Assembly (NCBI GenBank): GCA_003250395.1
Contig: QKGM01000002.1
Span: 62,001 to 126,000, forward strand
Length of the DNA stretch: 64,000 nt
Source of the DNA: Bacteroidota bacterium
GTDB lineage: Bacteria > Bacteroidota > Bacteroidia > Bacteroidales > TTA-H9
Direction: 5' to 3'
Shown here: piece by piece, positions 9,323-20,500 of the stretch
Position numbering within the stretch: position 1 is the first letter of the stretch
How the letters are laid out: each line of letters opens with the position of its first letter
The notes under the pieces: generated by a model
Databases searched by the model: none
What the model saw: the letters and a program-made list of their open reading frames with translations, nothing else
What the model was told of the DNA's origin: nothing
Position numbers and translations under genes: made by a program

Positions 9323-10576
9323 ATGCGAATTCTTCACACTTCCGACTGGCATCTTGGAAAGCGGCTTGGACAATTCAGCCGGCTTCAGGAGCAAAGAGTT
9401 GTATTAGCCGAGATGATCCGTCATGTCAATGAGGTACAAGCGGATGTAGTTATTATTTCCGGTGACCTGTGGGATGCTTTCAACCCTTCTGCTGATGCTT
9501 CCGAGCTACTATACTGCACGCTTAAAGAATTGACCGGTAAAGGGCAAAGACTGGTTGTAGCTATTGCCGGAAACCATGATGCTCCTGAAAGGGTAGAAGC
9601 TCCGGAAATGTTGGCCCGTGAATGTGGTATCCTGCTTTGTGGTTACCCCTTTACCCGACCGTCATCGTTTCACCTTGCTGGAGGAGCTGCGATAACAGTA
9701 ACTGCACCAGGTTTTGCAGAGTTAATTATTCCCAGATATAATTACCCGCTGAGATTATTGTTGACGCCTTATGCAAATGAGTATCGAATGCGACAGTTTT
9801 TGGGGATTAATGCCACAGACGGGCTGAGGGATGCCCTACAAAAGCATTGGCAGATGACGGTTGATAAATATTGCAGTTCTAGAGGGGTGAATGTACTCGT
9901 AAGTCATCTTTTTATGACCGATGGCAAAATTGTTCGGCCTGAAGAACCGCTTGATGAAGCCCGGCCAATTGTAACGGTTGGAGGTGCAGGGGAGATGTTT
10001 GCCTCGATGGTTCCGGCAGGGGTTCAGTATGTTGCCATGGGGCACCTGCATCGTCACATTATTACAGCAACGGACCCAATACCCGTTGTTTATCCGGGTA
10101 GTATTCTGCAATATTCATTCTCAGAAGCAGGACAACCAAAATATGTAGAGGTGGTTGATATTGAGCCAGGGAAACCCGCACAACATAAAGCGATAGAGTT
10201 GAAAGGAATTTGGCCTCTTATCAAGTACAGGGCTGAATCGACTGAAGCTGCCATTCAATGGCTGTTATGTCAGCCGAAGGAAGCTTATGTGGAGTTAACA
10301 ATTTTGACCCCCGATTTTTTAAGTGCTGAATATGTAAAGGCTGTTCACTCTGCTCACCCTGGAGTAGTACAATTAATTCCGCTAAGGGAACATATATCAT
10401 CTGATGAACCGGGACGCCATCCGTTATTACCGGATCCAGGCAAGGAGATTACTCAGTTGTTTGTTGAATACTTTGAAAGCCGGTATGGTGTTATGCCGGA
10501 TAAGGATACAATGGCTTTATTTGAGGAGGTGATTGGTGGAAGTACAACAGATGAGAACGAAATCCTTTCTGATTAA
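9323..10576 (+). CDS. sbcD: DNA exonuclease SbcD (metallophosphoesterase)
   Basis: A 417-residue Mre11/SbcD-type nuclease. Metal-binding motifs appear in order: D8-W-H10 in SDWHLGK, GDLWD (Asp48), GNHD (residues 83-86), a conserved SHLF histidine and GHLHRH near residue 240. The capping domain and C-terminal region fit the usual 380-420 residue length. With SbcC it forms the ATP-dependent complex that opens hairpins and processes DNA ends. In many genomes sbcC follows directly; here the next gene is convergent porZ and no sbcC is in the window, so the partner must lie elsewhere or be missing. Confidence 0.95.
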   Translation: MRILHTSDWHLGKRLGQFSRLQEQRVVLAEMIRHVNEVQADVVIISGDLWDAFNPSADASELLYCTLKELTGKGQRLVVAIAGNHDAPERVEAPEMLARECGILLCGYPFTRPSSFHLAGGAAITVTAPGFAELIIPRYNYPLRLLLTPYANEYRMRQFLGINATDGLRDALQKHWQMTVDKYCSSRGVNVLVSHLFMTDGKIVRPEEPLDEARPIVTVGGAGEMFASMVPAGVQYVAMGHLHRHIITATDPIPVVYPGSILQYSFSEAGQPKYVEVVDIEPGKPAQHKAIELKGIWPLIKYRAESTEAAIQWLLCQPKEAYVELTILTPDFLSAEYVKAVHSAHPGVVQLIPLREHISSDEPGRHPLLPDPGKEITQLFVEYFESRYGVMPDKDTMALFEEVIGGSTTDENEILSD

Positions 10577-10606
10577 CCATGATTAGATTCAGACTTGGAA
10601 TTGCAT

Positions 10607-10636
10607 AAAAGGCGGAACCCCGGGGGCTCCTCCTTT
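10607..10636. terminator. Bidirectional terminator-like inverted repeat
   Basis: An imperfect inverted repeat (AAAGGcGGAaCCC pairing with GGGgcTCCtCCTTT) lies between the convergent sbcD and porZ genes. The A/T flanks would work on either strand. T-runs are short. Confidence 0.5.
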
Positions 10637-10661
10637 CTAATGAAGTTTGGGAAGAATTATA

Positions 10662-12971
10662 TTATTTGATAACCATGATTTTAGTCACGGCTGTCTCCGA
10701 TCCGTCATCGTTGGTAATAAAAACAAGGTAGACGCCGGTACTTACTTTCTCCCCATCTGTTGTTTTGGCATTCCAGATAGCTTGTCCTCCCTGAGCACGG
10801 GTCTCGTACACCAAAGCACCACTGATGGTGGTTATTTTAACCCAGGCATTGTTAACCAGCCCTTTTATTGCGACTACCCCTTCATATCCTTCGGGAACCG
10901 GTTGAGGATATACAACAAGGTCATCGTTGGTAGGTTGCGGGGGCGTGGCTTCTCCTTTAAAGGAAACAATTCCGTTAGGTGTGGCAAAATAGACTGTTCC
11001 ATCATCTCCGATGGCAATATCAGTGATTGAGTTGGAAAACAGCGGACTGTTTTCAGCAGTAAAATGGAAAATTTCAGTTGTGCCATCAGCAGAAAGCAAA
11101 AATGCGCCAGCTCTGTCGGTTCCAATCCATTTTTGGTTTGCACCATCAACACAAATTGAAGTTACAGTTTCATTTTCTAATAAATACTGGTTATAACCGT
11201 CAAGAGTCACAACAATGCGCTGGGCATCAAAGTTGGAGGTGCCTGTCAGTACGGCTCCCGGATTGTAAAAAACAGCTATTCCTACATCAGTTCCAATCCA
11301 GATTTCACCATCCTGATCTTCACACATGGCGTACACTTTATTTCCAGGGATGGCTCCATTACCGGTAACTTCATTCAAAATCTTGGCTCGTTTACTGATA
11401 TCGTTTTTCTCGTTAAAAACGAGTAAGGAATGGTCCTTTCGCATTTGAATCCATTTTTGTCCTGATTGGTCAACAATCAGGCTCCCCACATCTATATTGC
11501 TCATATTGCCGCCAATATTATAACCCTGCCATTCACCATTGGTTTTCCTTTCATGGATAATCGATTGTGCTCCGGTGTTGACTACCCAAAGATTACCCTG
11601 ATCATCGAAATCGATTCCGCTTACAAAGGTCTGTCTGACATTAGCTATCCATGGTTCAAGTGAAGAGTTGGTTGTATCATATACAGCTGTAATCTCACCG
11701 TTGCTGATCTCCATCAGACCTTTCCCCCAGATGGCAGCATAAGTTTTGTCACCGGAAGGTGCTGACTTAACGGCTACAATATCCCAAATGGCTGACATCT
11801 GTGGCTCTGTTGTATAATTGAATACCTGCCACGATACTCCGTCCGAAGCGCTCAGTCCGTCCCGAATGTATAGGTTTCCCCAGGTTGAATTACGACCGCC
11901 ATGTGCAACCCATAGCTTATCTCCCTGTGTATTGATGTCAAATACCTTGTGTGAATAAGGCCCCTGTGGTGCAAGGAATTCGCCTTTCCAGCCTGCATTG
12001 GTTACCTTGACCAATCCATATTTTCTATCGGCAATCCATATTAAATCAGTCGATTCAACCACGGCAGCTGAAGGTGATAATTGTACTTCAGAAGGTTTGA
12101 AGACCGATAAAACGATCTGTAACGATTCATCCCGAAGTTCAACGGCTCCTTCATAGCTGATTGCCAAAAGACCTTGTGTAACCTGCAAATGATAGATATT
12201 GTAATAATTTGATGAGGTAAGCTTTCTTGCAGATTCAGTTGAAGGATTATAGACCCATAGTGTATCATCATTATATCCATCATTTGTCTGGGCTAAAAAA
12301 AGTTCATTACTGAACCAAACTGCTGAACTATAATTCAACCCAGGTTGGGGAAGGATTAAAATCTTCGACCAGTTCTCGAAAACGGCCAGCATAGGGTTGT
12401 TTTTGTCGGCTTCAAAAACACCGATGGCAGAGGCGGCATATATTTTATCATTACTAAATGTTACATCGTTGATGTCAATCATCGAACCATTTGGCCCAAG
12501 GATATACGTATCGTGAATTTCATGACGGCGTAAATCGACAACCACAATTCCAAAACCGCAGGCCAGATATGCATATTCACCGTTTATGGTAATTTTGTTG
12601 ATGGTTTTGTTTCCCAGAATGTTTTTTCGTTTAATATCACTCAGATTAATTACGGAGCCATCAACCAGAAGATCAATATTAGTGTTGGCATAGGCGATAA
12701 TCAGGGTTTTCAGGGCGGAATGATATCCAATGTCCGCTATTTCGCTGTCACTTAATCCGGCAACCTTACTGTAACGTTTAACCGAATTGTAGTTTTTGTC
12801 GTACGAGAATAACCCATATTGGGTGGCACAGAATATCTGGTCGCCGGTATTGACTACCTGTAAACCTTTACTATATGGTAAATGGTCGTGCCATTCATGT
12901 ATAGCTGTTCCCTGTTGGGCATTCCCAGTTATAAATATGATAGACAACAGAATGGAGAAGAAATATTTCAT
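10662..12971 (-). CDS. porZ: Type IX secretion system protein PorZ
   Basis: This 769-residue protein closely matches the Porphyromonas PorZ layout. It has a signal peptide ending near GNAQ, a PorZ N-terminal beta-propeller (AIHEWHDHLPYSKGLQV, then blades such as IFCATQYGLFSYD), a second propeller (EIWIGTDVGIAVF, KWIGTDRAGAFLL, VYFATPNGIVSF), and a T9SS type A domain from about residue 685 (VVYPQPVPEG, GVYLVFITNDDG). Known role: part of the cell-surface attachment complex with PorU, PorV and PorQ, where PorZ binds anionic LPS and supplies it to the PorU sortase. I use the ATG at 12971; an upstream TTG adds three residues. The secreted CxxC protein gene lies 117 bases upstream on the same strand. 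It shows that the organism has a working T9SS. Confidence 0.9.
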   Translation of the reverse strand: MKYFFSILLSIIFITGNAQQGTAIHEWHDHLPYSKGLQVVNTGDQIFCATQYGLFSYDKNYNSVKRYSKVAGLSDSEIADIGYHSALKTLIIAYANTNIDLLVDGSVINLSDIKRKNILGNKTINKITINGEYAYLACGFGIVVVDLRRHEIHDTYILGPNGSMIDINDVTFSNDKIYAASAIGVFEADKNNPMLAVFENWSKILILPQPGLNYSSAVWFSNELFLAQTNDGYNDDTLWVYNPSTESARKLTSSNYYNIYHLQVTQGLLAISYEGAVELRDESLQIVLSVFKPSEVQLSPSAAVVESTDLIWIADRKYGLVKVTNAGWKGEFLAPQGPYSHKVFDINTQGDKLWVAHGGRNSTWGNLYIRDGLSASDGVSWQVFNYTTEPQMSAIWDIVAVKSAPSGDKTYAAIWGKGLMEISNGEITAVYDTTNSSLEPWIANVRQTFVSGIDFDDQGNLWVVNTGAQSIIHERKTNGEWQGYNIGGNMSNIDVGSLIVDQSGQKWIQMRKDHSLLVFNEKNDISKRAKILNEVTGNGAIPGNKVYAMCEDQDGEIWIGTDVGIAVFYNPGAVLTGTSNFDAQRIVVTLDGYNQYLLENETVTSICVDGANQKWIGTDRAGAFLLSADGTTEIFHFTAENSPLFSNSITDIAIGDDGTVYFATPNGIVSFKGEATPPQPTNDDLVVYPQPVPEGYEGVVAIKGLVNNAWVKITTISGALVYETRAQGGQAIWNAKTTDGEKVSTGVYLVFITNDDGSETAVTKIMVIK

Positions 12972-13088
12972 TTGAACCAATGTTTAAGTGCAGTTTTGGA
13001 TTTCCGAAGTGAAATGTGGCTGTATATAGAACGCAACAGACTGAAAAACGTAATCTGGCGCTAAATATTTCATCTAAAGTAATGTGAA

Positions 13089-13511
13089 TTATTTTTCTAC
13101 AGGCAGTTTTACTTCAGATTCAATAATTGGCTGTATTTTAATGAGAAAGGTGTTCAGATCGCTTTGCCCCCAATGGGTGCTGTCTTTATATATTATGACC
13201 GGATACTTTATTCCACGTAGTTTGCTTCCTGCGGCTCTTTTTGCTACGTTGTACATCAGGGAACGGTTTTCAGGTAGCCCAAGGTTTACATTTACATAGC
13301 TTATCTGGTTTTTATTAAAGAAATCTTTAGCTGTTGTGCAGCGGCCGCAACCTTTATTCGAAAATACGACGGGGTATAATTGTTTAAGTGAATCGACCTG
13401 TTCTAGAGTCGGTTTAAAGAGGCTATCCGGTTGAATGACCACCTGCTGGGAAAACCCCTTCAATATGAAACCACAGATAAAGGACAGGAAGATAAAATGT
13501 TTGAACTTCAT
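13089..13511 (-). CDS. Exported glutaredoxin-like CxxC protein
   Basis: A 140-residue protein. I use the ATG at 13511 because it gives a direct signal peptide (MKFKHFIFLSFICGFILKG, cleavage near FSQ); an upstream ATG would add ten residues ahead of it. After the signal, a glutaredoxin/thioredoxin-like fold is suggested by a beta strand YPVVFSNKGCGRC with the CGRC pair at residues 55-58, then a helix, a second strand SYVNVNLG, and KYPVIIYKD, where the Pro resembles the cis-Pro of thioredoxin folds. It should act in the periplasm, probably in thiol redox chemistry. It lies just upstream of porZ on the same strand and may be cotranscribed. The substrate is unknown. Confidence 0.75.
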   Translation of the reverse strand: MKFKHFIFLSFICGFILKGFSQQVVIQPDSLFKPTLEQVDSLKQLYPVVFSNKGCGRCTTAKDFFNKNQISYVNVNLGLPENRSLMYNVAKRAAGSKLRGIKYPVIIYKDSTHWGQSDLNTFLIKIQPIIESEVKLPVEK

Positions 13512-13749
13512 GATCATTAAATTTTCGGCAAAGATATTCATATCACTTTAAAGCCGAAAAACGGGAATCTGTATGTCTTAAATATTGAGAGAATAGCATG
13601 GACTAAATCTGGTATTATAATCATTTACTGCGGATTGTAAGTTTTACTCTGTCGTTAATAGATAGATTAGTGACATCAGCTTTATACACGATTCAATTCC
13701 ATTCCTGTTGATTCACCGTAAGGAAGCGTAGAACGACTGTCCATTTTCG

Positions 13750-13757
13750 TATTTTTG
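13750..13757 (+). promoter_or_regulatory. Possible -7 promoter element for cysS
   Basis: TATTTTTG matches the Bacteroidota TAnnTTTG element and would start transcription about 43 bases before the cysS ATG. No good TTTG partner is seen at the usual distance. Confidence 0.25.
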
Positions 13758-13806
13758 CAAGGCAAACCGATCCGGCTTATCCCCCCGGGTTCTAATATGA
13801 TGCAGT

Positions 13807-15276
13807 ATGATACATAAGTTGATGCTTTATAATACTCTTACACGTCGTAAGGAGGTTTTTGAGCCGTTGAACCCCCCTCATGTTGGTTTGTATGTTTGCG
13901 GGCCTACAGTATATGGTGACCCTCATCTGGGACATGCCCGCCCTGCCATTACTTTCGATGTGTTGTTCAGATACTTGCAGCATCTTGGTTATAAAGTAAG
14001 GTATGTCAGAAATATAACAGATGTGGGGCATCTGGAGAATGATGCTGACGAGGGCGAGGATAAAGTTGCCCGGAAGGCACGGCTCGAACAGCTTGAGCCG
14101 ATGGAAATTGTTCAATATTACACGATCAGGTATCACCAGGCAATGGATGCACTGAATGTAAAACGTCCGTCCATAGAACCTCATGCGTCAGGGCATATTA
14201 TCGAACAGATTGAAATGGTAAAGCGGATAATGGAACAGGGATTCGCGTATGAAAGCAATGGCTCTGTTTATTTCGATGTGTTGAAATACAATACTAAGCA
14301 TCATTATGGTAAACTTAGTGGTCGTTCTGTAGATGAGTTACTCTCAAATACCCGGGAACTGGATGGTCAGGCGGAAAAGCGTAATGGGTTTGATTTTGCA
14401 TTGTGGAAAAAGGCACAACCCGAGCATATTATGAGATGGCCTTCGCCATGGAGTGACGGATTCCCCGGATGGCACATGGAGTGTTCAGCCATGGGAACCC
14501 GGTATCTGGGCGAAACTTTCGATATTCATGGTGGAGGTATGGATCTTGTTTTCCCACATCATGAAGCAGAGATTGCACAGAGCGTTGCGGCAAATGGCAG
14601 AGAGGCTGTCAGGTACTGGCTTCACAATAATATGATTACGATCAATGGCCAGAAGATGGGTAAATCGTTGGGCAATTTTATTAATCTTGAGGAATTTTTC
14701 AAAGGTTCACACGAAAAGCTTGAGCGGGCATACAGTCCGATGAATATACGTTTTTTTATTCTCCAGGCTCACTACCGTGGTACTGTTGACTTTTCAAATG
14801 AGGCTTTGCAGGCTGCGGAAAAGGGTTATCGCCGGTTAATGGAGGCTGCGAAGACGATTCATAAACTTAAACCATCGGATCACAGTGATACCGATGTTTC
14901 TGCCCTTCGAAACAAGTGCTATGAAGCCATGGATGACGATTTGAATACTCCTCAACTGATTGCTCACCTGTTTGAAGCTGTCCGGATCATCAACTCTGTG
15001 AATGACGGACATGAGGTACTGACAGCCGTTGACATTGAATTGCTTGTTGATTTAATTCAGGTTTTTGCTATTGATATACTGGGCCTTTCCGATGAAACCT
15101 CGACAGGAGGAGATGACCAGCTTGTTGAAGGGCTTATGCAGACTATACTTTCATTAAGAAAAGACGCACGTGATCGAAAGGATTGGCCAACCAGCGATAA
15201 GATACGTGATCGTTTGAAGGAGGTTGGTATTCAGGTAAAAGACACCAGAGAAGGTGCCTCCTGGAGTCGGGATTAA
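13807..15276 (+). CDS. cysS: Cysteinyl-tRNA synthetase
   Basis: A 489-residue class I aminoacyl-tRNA synthetase that charges tRNA-Cys. The HIGH-type motif HLGH is at residues 40-43 and the KMSKS-type motif KMGKS at 283-287. Zinc and cysteine-binding residues are visible at C31 (YVCGPTVY), in GWHMECSAM and in FPHHEAE. The DALR-like anticodon domain and the C-terminal region are complete. Length is standard. The ATG at 13807 gives the usual short N-terminus before [12 protein letters not shown]. It is a single-gene unit with a clear terminator downstream. Confidence 0.97.
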   Translation: MIHKLMLYNTLTRRKEVFEPLNPPHVGLYVCGPTVYGDPHLGHARPAITFDVLFRYLQHLGYKVRYVRNITDVGHLENDADEGEDKVARKARLEQLEPMEIVQYYTIRYHQAMDALNVKRPSIEPHASGHIIEQIEMVKRIMEQGFAYESNGSVYFDVLKYNTKHHYGKLSGRSVDELLSNTRELDGQAEKRNGFDFALWKKAQPEHIMRWPSPWSDGFPGWHMECSAMGTRYLGETFDIHGGGMDLVFPHHEAEIAQSVAANGREAVRYWLHNNMITINGQKMGKSLGNFINLEEFFKGSHEKLERAYSPMNIRFFILQAHYRGTVDFSNEALQAAEKGYRRLMEAAKTIHKLKPSDHSDTDVSALRNKCYEAMDDDLNTPQLIAHLFEAVRIINSVNDGHEVLTAVDIELLVDLIQVFAIDILGLSDETSTGGDDQLVEGLMQTILSLRKDARDRKDWPTSDKIRDRLKEVGIQVKDTREGASWSRD

Positions 15277-15295
15277 CAAGATTAAAGTATTTCTT

Positions 15296-15333
15296 AAAAG
15301 CCGGTTAAACTGTTATTGTTAACCGGCTTTTTT
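15296..15333 (+). terminator. Intrinsic terminator of cysS
   Basis: The stem AAAAGCCGGTTAA pairs with TTAACCGGCTTTT around a loop of about ten bases, and is followed by a run of T. It is 20 bases after the cysS stop. Confidence 0.9.
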
Positions 15334-15554
15334 GTACTATAATATTAAACACTCTTTATAATTAATCCGTAATACGCTGTACGAAAATGCTGTTTTCAAC
15401 GGAAAGAAGTTCGCTTTTACAGATAAAATATCAGAAAAGGTATATCTGCACTGAATTAGTTATTGCCCTGATGTTACGATAATCAGGTCAATAATAAAAA
15501 TAATACTGATAGTAACAGCAATTTCGGTTAATAAGCTTATGGTGAATAGCTGGT

Positions 15555-16853
15555 TTAGTTTTTGATAAATTCAACACGTCGGTTTTTTGCTTTCCCTTCA
15601 GGTGATGAATTAGGTGCAATTGGAACTGTTTGTCCCAAACCCTCCGTTTTAATCCTCGACTCATCAATACCAAAATCCCTGACAAGGCATGCTTTTACCG
15701 AGGCTGCCCTACGCTTTGAAAGATCAAGGTTTTTGGCCTCATCACCGTCGCTGTCTGTATGCCCGGCTACTTTGATTTTTATATCCGGATTCTCTTTAAG
15801 TATCTGGGCAATCTCTTTTACTGAACCATAAGATTCGGGCTTGACAACATCTTTTCCGGTATCGAAAGTTATGCCATAGGATATGATTTTCCCTTCAGTA
15901 AGCAATTTGTTTCGCATATCAGGAGCGGCAGAAGTAATCTTCAGGTTTGATATATACGGGTAAGCATTGCGATTCCAACCGCTGAAGCGAAACCTGTTGA
16001 ATTTTGTATTGGCGTATATGTTGGTGGGCATATCCAGCACCTTTGCTCCCTTATGATAGATCCTGACACGCCTGTTTTGAATCCAGATGATTATATGGTT
16101 GACAGCTTCTTTGATTACCGGCATGCTCTCCGACTGCCCTTCAAGCCAGTCTCCATTAGTAATATTATCGTACCCAAGCGTTGTCCATGTTTCCGGCATG
16201 ATATTGATATGAAGACCATGAACGCCTGGATACAAATCATCATCAAGCTCTCGGTTTTCAGTATCGCCATATAATGTTAACTGGCATCCGTCCTGAAACT
16301 CTTCGTCAGGAATCAGGTCGAATTCGATAATGAAATTGGAAGGAAAGTTAATATTCCCGGTATAGCAATATACAGCATTTTTCCCGTTCATGTGCAACCA
16401 GTTACCTTGTGCCAGATTGACTGTCTTTACTTCACCGCTTCCATTCGTAGTCCACCGGGCTGGAAAATCTCCAATAGCGTCCTGCGAGAAATCTTCAAAA
16501 AAGAGAATCTGGTCACCAGGAACGAAATCGTACTTTGAGAAAGACTGAAGTTTTTGAGATTGTGGCCTTGCAGGTGCTATCTGTTCGCCTGGTTCTTCAG
16601 CCTCTTCTTCTACTTCTGAGGATTCTCCTGTCTCTTCCTCTTCCTGTTTTTCCGATTTCTCTTTTTTCTTTTTTTTAGTGAAGAGGCTTCCAATACCATC
16701 TTCAACTTTATCGAACCCCGTACTGATCCCTTCTTCAGTACGTTGTTCTGCCCGGCTTCCGGCTTCATCTTCAATTTTTCCCTTAATATCTATCTGCGCG
16801 GTCAGATACATTGCCAGGAAGCAGGCAAATACAGTTAATAAAATGTTTTTCAT
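15555..16853 (-). CDS. OmpA-family protein with jelly-roll-like middle domain
   Basis: A 432-residue exported protein. A signal peptide (ending near YLTAQ) is followed by a charged linker with a KKKKKEKSEKQEEEE run (about residues 55-90). A beta-rich middle domain (about 105-310; FFEDFSQDAIGDFPARW, FIIEFDLIPDEEFQ, WTTLGYDNITNG) resembles a concanavalin/LamG-like fold. The C-terminal OmpA domain (about 325-432) has the peptidoglycan-binding signature: ISYGITFDTGKD, IKVAGHTDSDGD, NLDLSKRRA, RIKTEGLGQT and the final NRRVEF. It probably anchors to peptidoglycan in the periplasm while the middle domain binds a carbohydrate or protein ligand; that last part is inference. Monocistronic. Confidence 0.88.
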   Translation of the reverse strand: MKNILLTVFACFLAMYLTAQIDIKGKIEDEAGSRAEQRTEEGISTGFDKVEDGIGSLFTKKKKKEKSEKQEEEETGESSEVEEEAEEPGEQIAPARPQSQKLQSFSKYDFVPGDQILFFEDFSQDAIGDFPARWTTNGSGEVKTVNLAQGNWLHMNGKNAVYCYTGNINFPSNFIIEFDLIPDEEFQDGCQLTLYGDTENRELDDDLYPGVHGLHINIMPETWTTLGYDNITNGDWLEGQSESMPVIKEAVNHIIIWIQNRRVRIYHKGAKVLDMPTNIYANTKFNRFRFSGWNRNAYPYISNLKITSAAPDMRNKLLTEGKIISYGITFDTGKDVVKPESYGSVKEIAQILKENPDIKIKVAGHTDSDGDEAKNLDLSKRRAASVKACLVRDFGIDESRIKTEGLGQTVPIAPNSSPEGKAKNRRVEFIKN

Positions 16854-16981
16854 AAGGTCAGTTATTTGCGTTTTGTCGGACTAAATTACATCTATTGTAA
16901 CAAAGTTCCAAGAAATGAATTTGATGTTATTGCAATTTAAGAGTTGCTCTTATTCTTAGAAGTGGTGTCACACTACCTACA

Positions 16982-17578
16982 CTATTTTTTTTGACCAAAG
17001 GATGTGTAAATACCGATCATCGCGGAAGGTCGGGTATGGGTAAAGTCCCATAACTGACTATAGAATAATGTGATTTTCTGTTTCTTTACAAAGCTGAACT
17101 CAACTCTGGGGCCTGATGCATACATCCCGAAAAATCGGATAAACTCACCGCCAAGTTTAAAGTTTCTGATCAGGTAAAATACCATTGCATCCCATCGGTG
17201 TCTTTTTCCCCCATATTCGAAGGCAGCAAAGCCTGAGAATCTTTCAGAAGTGAAATTGATAATTGGAGAAACACGCCATAGCTGATCTTCATTTGACTGA
17301 AAACCGGCAAGAAAGCCTAATGTAAGTCCTTTGACCGGAACCCAGGTAGGGCCTGCTAATCCTTGTCCCCAACTACTTCCCTTAGCACCATTCAGGTAGA
17401 AATATGCAGCCATTCCCCATCTTTCATTGAAGGATTGAGCAGAGAAGAGTGTCATTACAGGGATGATGCGGCCATCATCAATAATATTGTATTCATTGAG
17501 TTTGAAGAGGGTTTGCCCCCGTAACTGACCTGAAAAGAATGAAATCAGTAGTGCCAACAGAATTTTTCTGAACTTCAT
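16982..17578 (-). CDS. Unknown outer-membrane beta-barrel-like protein, last gene of the operon
   Basis: This 198-residue protein has a signal peptide (MKFRKILLALLISFFSG, ending near RGQ) and alternating aromatic/hydrophobic strands: WGMAAYFYLNGAKGSSW, LTLGFLAGFQ, FSGFAAFEYGG and KITLFYSQLWDF. It ends in GIYTSFGQKK. This looks like a small outer-membrane barrel. I do not recognise a family. It begins 12 bases after the histidine kinase stop, so it is the last gene of the six-gene operon. It may serve as a porin, an assembly partner or a sensor partner of the kinase; the sequence does not decide. Confidence 0.75.
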   Translation of the reverse strand: MKFRKILLALLISFFSGQLRGQTLFKLNEYNIIDDGRIIPVMTLFSAQSFNERWGMAAYFYLNGAKGSSWGQGLAGPTWVPVKGLTLGFLAGFQSNEDQLWRVSPIINFTSERFSGFAAFEYGGKRHRWDAMVFYLIRNFKLGGEFIRFFGMYASGPRVEFSFVKKQKITLFYSQLWDFTHTRPSAMIGIYTSFGQKK

Positions 17579-17590
17579 GTGAGTTTGTTA

Positions 17591-20500
17591 TCAGGATTGC
17601 TTTTCAGGGATGGTGATGATAAATTCTGTGTGTTCACCTTCTTTTGATTCAACTTCCAGTTTTCCTTTATGAATTTTGTTAACGATATCAAAACTCATCG
17701 AGAGGCCTAAACCGGTTCCTTTACCGGTTGGTTTGGTTGTAAAAAAGGGATTGAATATCTTTTCAATTACCTGTTGCGGAATCCCGGTACCGTTATCCCT
17801 GATCCTTATTTCTACTTTATTTTGTACTTTCCTGGTTGTAATCACCACTTCTGGTTTATAGCCCGGAATATTTGTCTTCGATTTCTCGTCAACTGCATAA
17901 CACGCGTTGTTGACTATGTTAAGTACAACTCGGCTCAGATCCTGGGGTATTATACTTACTTTACCTATTTCAGGATCAAGATTGGTGCGTATGGCTGTGT
18001 TAAAGCTCTTGTCTTTTGCTCGTAGGCCATGATAAGCCAGATTCACGTATTCGGTTACAATGTTATTGAGATCAACCTCTTCGAATTCACTTGTTCTGCC
18101 CCTGGAATGTTGCAGCATCCCCTTCACAATGCTTTCGACTCTTTTTCCATGTTCATTGATCTTAACGACATTTCCTTTGATCATGCCAATCACCTCGGCA
18201 ACATCCTCGTATTTATCTGTAGGAATGTTCTCTCTGATATCCTCAAGTGTTTCGTTCAGTTCATCTGCCAGGTCAACCGAAAGGGATGCGAAATTGTTGA
18301 CAAAATTCAAAGGGTTTTGTATCTCGTGTGCAATACCTGCTGTAAGCTGTCCGAGCGATGCAAGTTTTTCTGATTGAACCAATTGATCCTGAGTGTCTTT
18401 TAAGTTATGCAGTGTTTGTTGTAAATCGTCCAGTAGACGAGTACGTATGATGGCTGAGATGATATGTTCCTTTGAATTTCTGATCAAGCTGATGTCGCGG
18501 GCTTCAAAGGCATTTGCCCTGCTGTGGTTTTCAAATATCAGAAAGGCATCAATCTTACTTTCAATCCTGATCACCAGCACCATTACTGACTTTGGCTTCA
18601 CATATTTCCGGAGCTCTTCTATTTCGCTATAAGAAGAAAATTCTGATTTGATGAAGATGTCTTCAAAAACCTCTTCGGAGTTTTTCAGATATCTGTTCTC
18701 GGCTTGTGCCAGGTTGATTGTGAACTTTTCAAAATCAGTAACCGCATAGCCAAGACAGGCTTTGAACTGATAAGCATTGATATTTTTATCAAATACAAGT
18801 GCCAGCGATTTCTCGGCAGCCCTTATGATTTTCATTTTCTCGAGAAGAGATTGTAAAAGATTCTCATAGTTTATCTCAGCATTGATTGATTTGATGGCCG
18901 AGTTAATCTTTTCGAGTTCATCATTCTTGTTAGCCAGTTCCTGCGACTGATTCTCAATTTCTTCTTTCTGTTGAACAACTTCTGCAGTTCTTACCGCGAT
19001 TCGTTCTTCAAGAATTCTTTTTTCCTTCAGTAATTTTTGATTTCGTAGGAGAACAATAGTATATACAATACTTCCAAATACTATTATATAGAGCACAATA
19101 GCCCAAATGGTTTTATACCAGGGTGAGAGCACCTGGAATTTTACTACAGCTTCTGATGCCAGTTCGTCAAATATGTTTCTGGCTCTGACATGAAAAACAA
19201 ATCTGCCTCCGGGAAGGTTGGTGTATTCCTTGACTGTCTGTGTAGACCAGTCGTTCCAGGTATCTTCAAATCCTTCGAGATAAAATTGGTATTCCATATC
19301 ACCCTTTACTGAATGAAATGGAGTGCTGAATTCAAATGTAACGGAGTTTTCGCTGTGTTTCAGTACAATATTGTTTCTATTATAGGAGATGTTTCCGGAG
19401 TAGATAACAGAATCGTTGTTGACCACTATCCTGCGGAGCAGGCTTGGGTAAGGCCTGACATTTTTATTCCTTACCGCAGCATCATACCGGATAAGCCCTT
19501 CCGGGCCTCCCAACCACGTTATACCATCTTCTTCAGGGAAGATACTCCAGATAACATAGTCTGCAATAGGTAGAAAAGGCATTGAAAGAAGCTGGTATTG
19601 ATTTCTGTTTCTGAGGAGGATTTTTGTATCGGTCTCTTCTCCGGAGTTAACCCAAAGGTTGCCTTTCCTGTCGGGAATTATCAGAGAGAACCATTCATCA
19701 GCCACTTGTTTAGTATCAGGGATCAGCCTGACCGAATCAAACGATTGCTTGGTTTCATTGAAGACATAAATCCCTTTGCTGGTTCCAATACTAATGGATT
19801 CGTCAAGAGGGTTGATTGTAATACCCTGAACTTCTGGTAACCCATCTTTTTCGTCAAAGAATGACAAGGTATCTTCTCCGGGGATGTATCTGAACAAACC
19901 TTTTGACAGGCTGAGGCCCCAGATATTTCCTGAATTATCTGTTTTAAGATCGTTGATTTCCTCATCTATCCCGTCGAGCTTCATCACAATCCATCCATCT
20001 CCTTTTTTGGTCAGTCTGTAAAATCCTCTGGTCTCTCCAAGAAATATACTCGTGGGGTCTTTCTGTGATGTGGTCAGCGACAGGATAAATCCATCGCGTA
20101 GTAGAACAGCTTTATGGTTTTTAATGACAAAAATTCCCTGCGATGTTGCTGCATACAGGTCGTTGTTGAAAGAGGTAATTTTCCAGCAGGCTGATATAAT
20201 CTCTTTCACAGGTAAGAATCCCAGAGTTGTATAATCATAATAGTACAATCCCTGATAGGTTGCCACAAAACAGGTGTTTTGGAAGCGTAAAATCTGATTG
20301 ACTCCACCCATGAGCCCTGACTTTTCGTCGAAATAGGTAAAAGGTGAAGGAATTTCTATCATCGAGATTCCGTTGTTCAGCGCAGCCCAGAGGGTATTGT
20401 CATTGTTGATATAGAGAGTTTGAACAAAACTGTTTTGAAGAGAAGCTGCTTTGTCAATGATTTGCCTGACATTTCCTTCGTTATCTATTACGATGATTCC

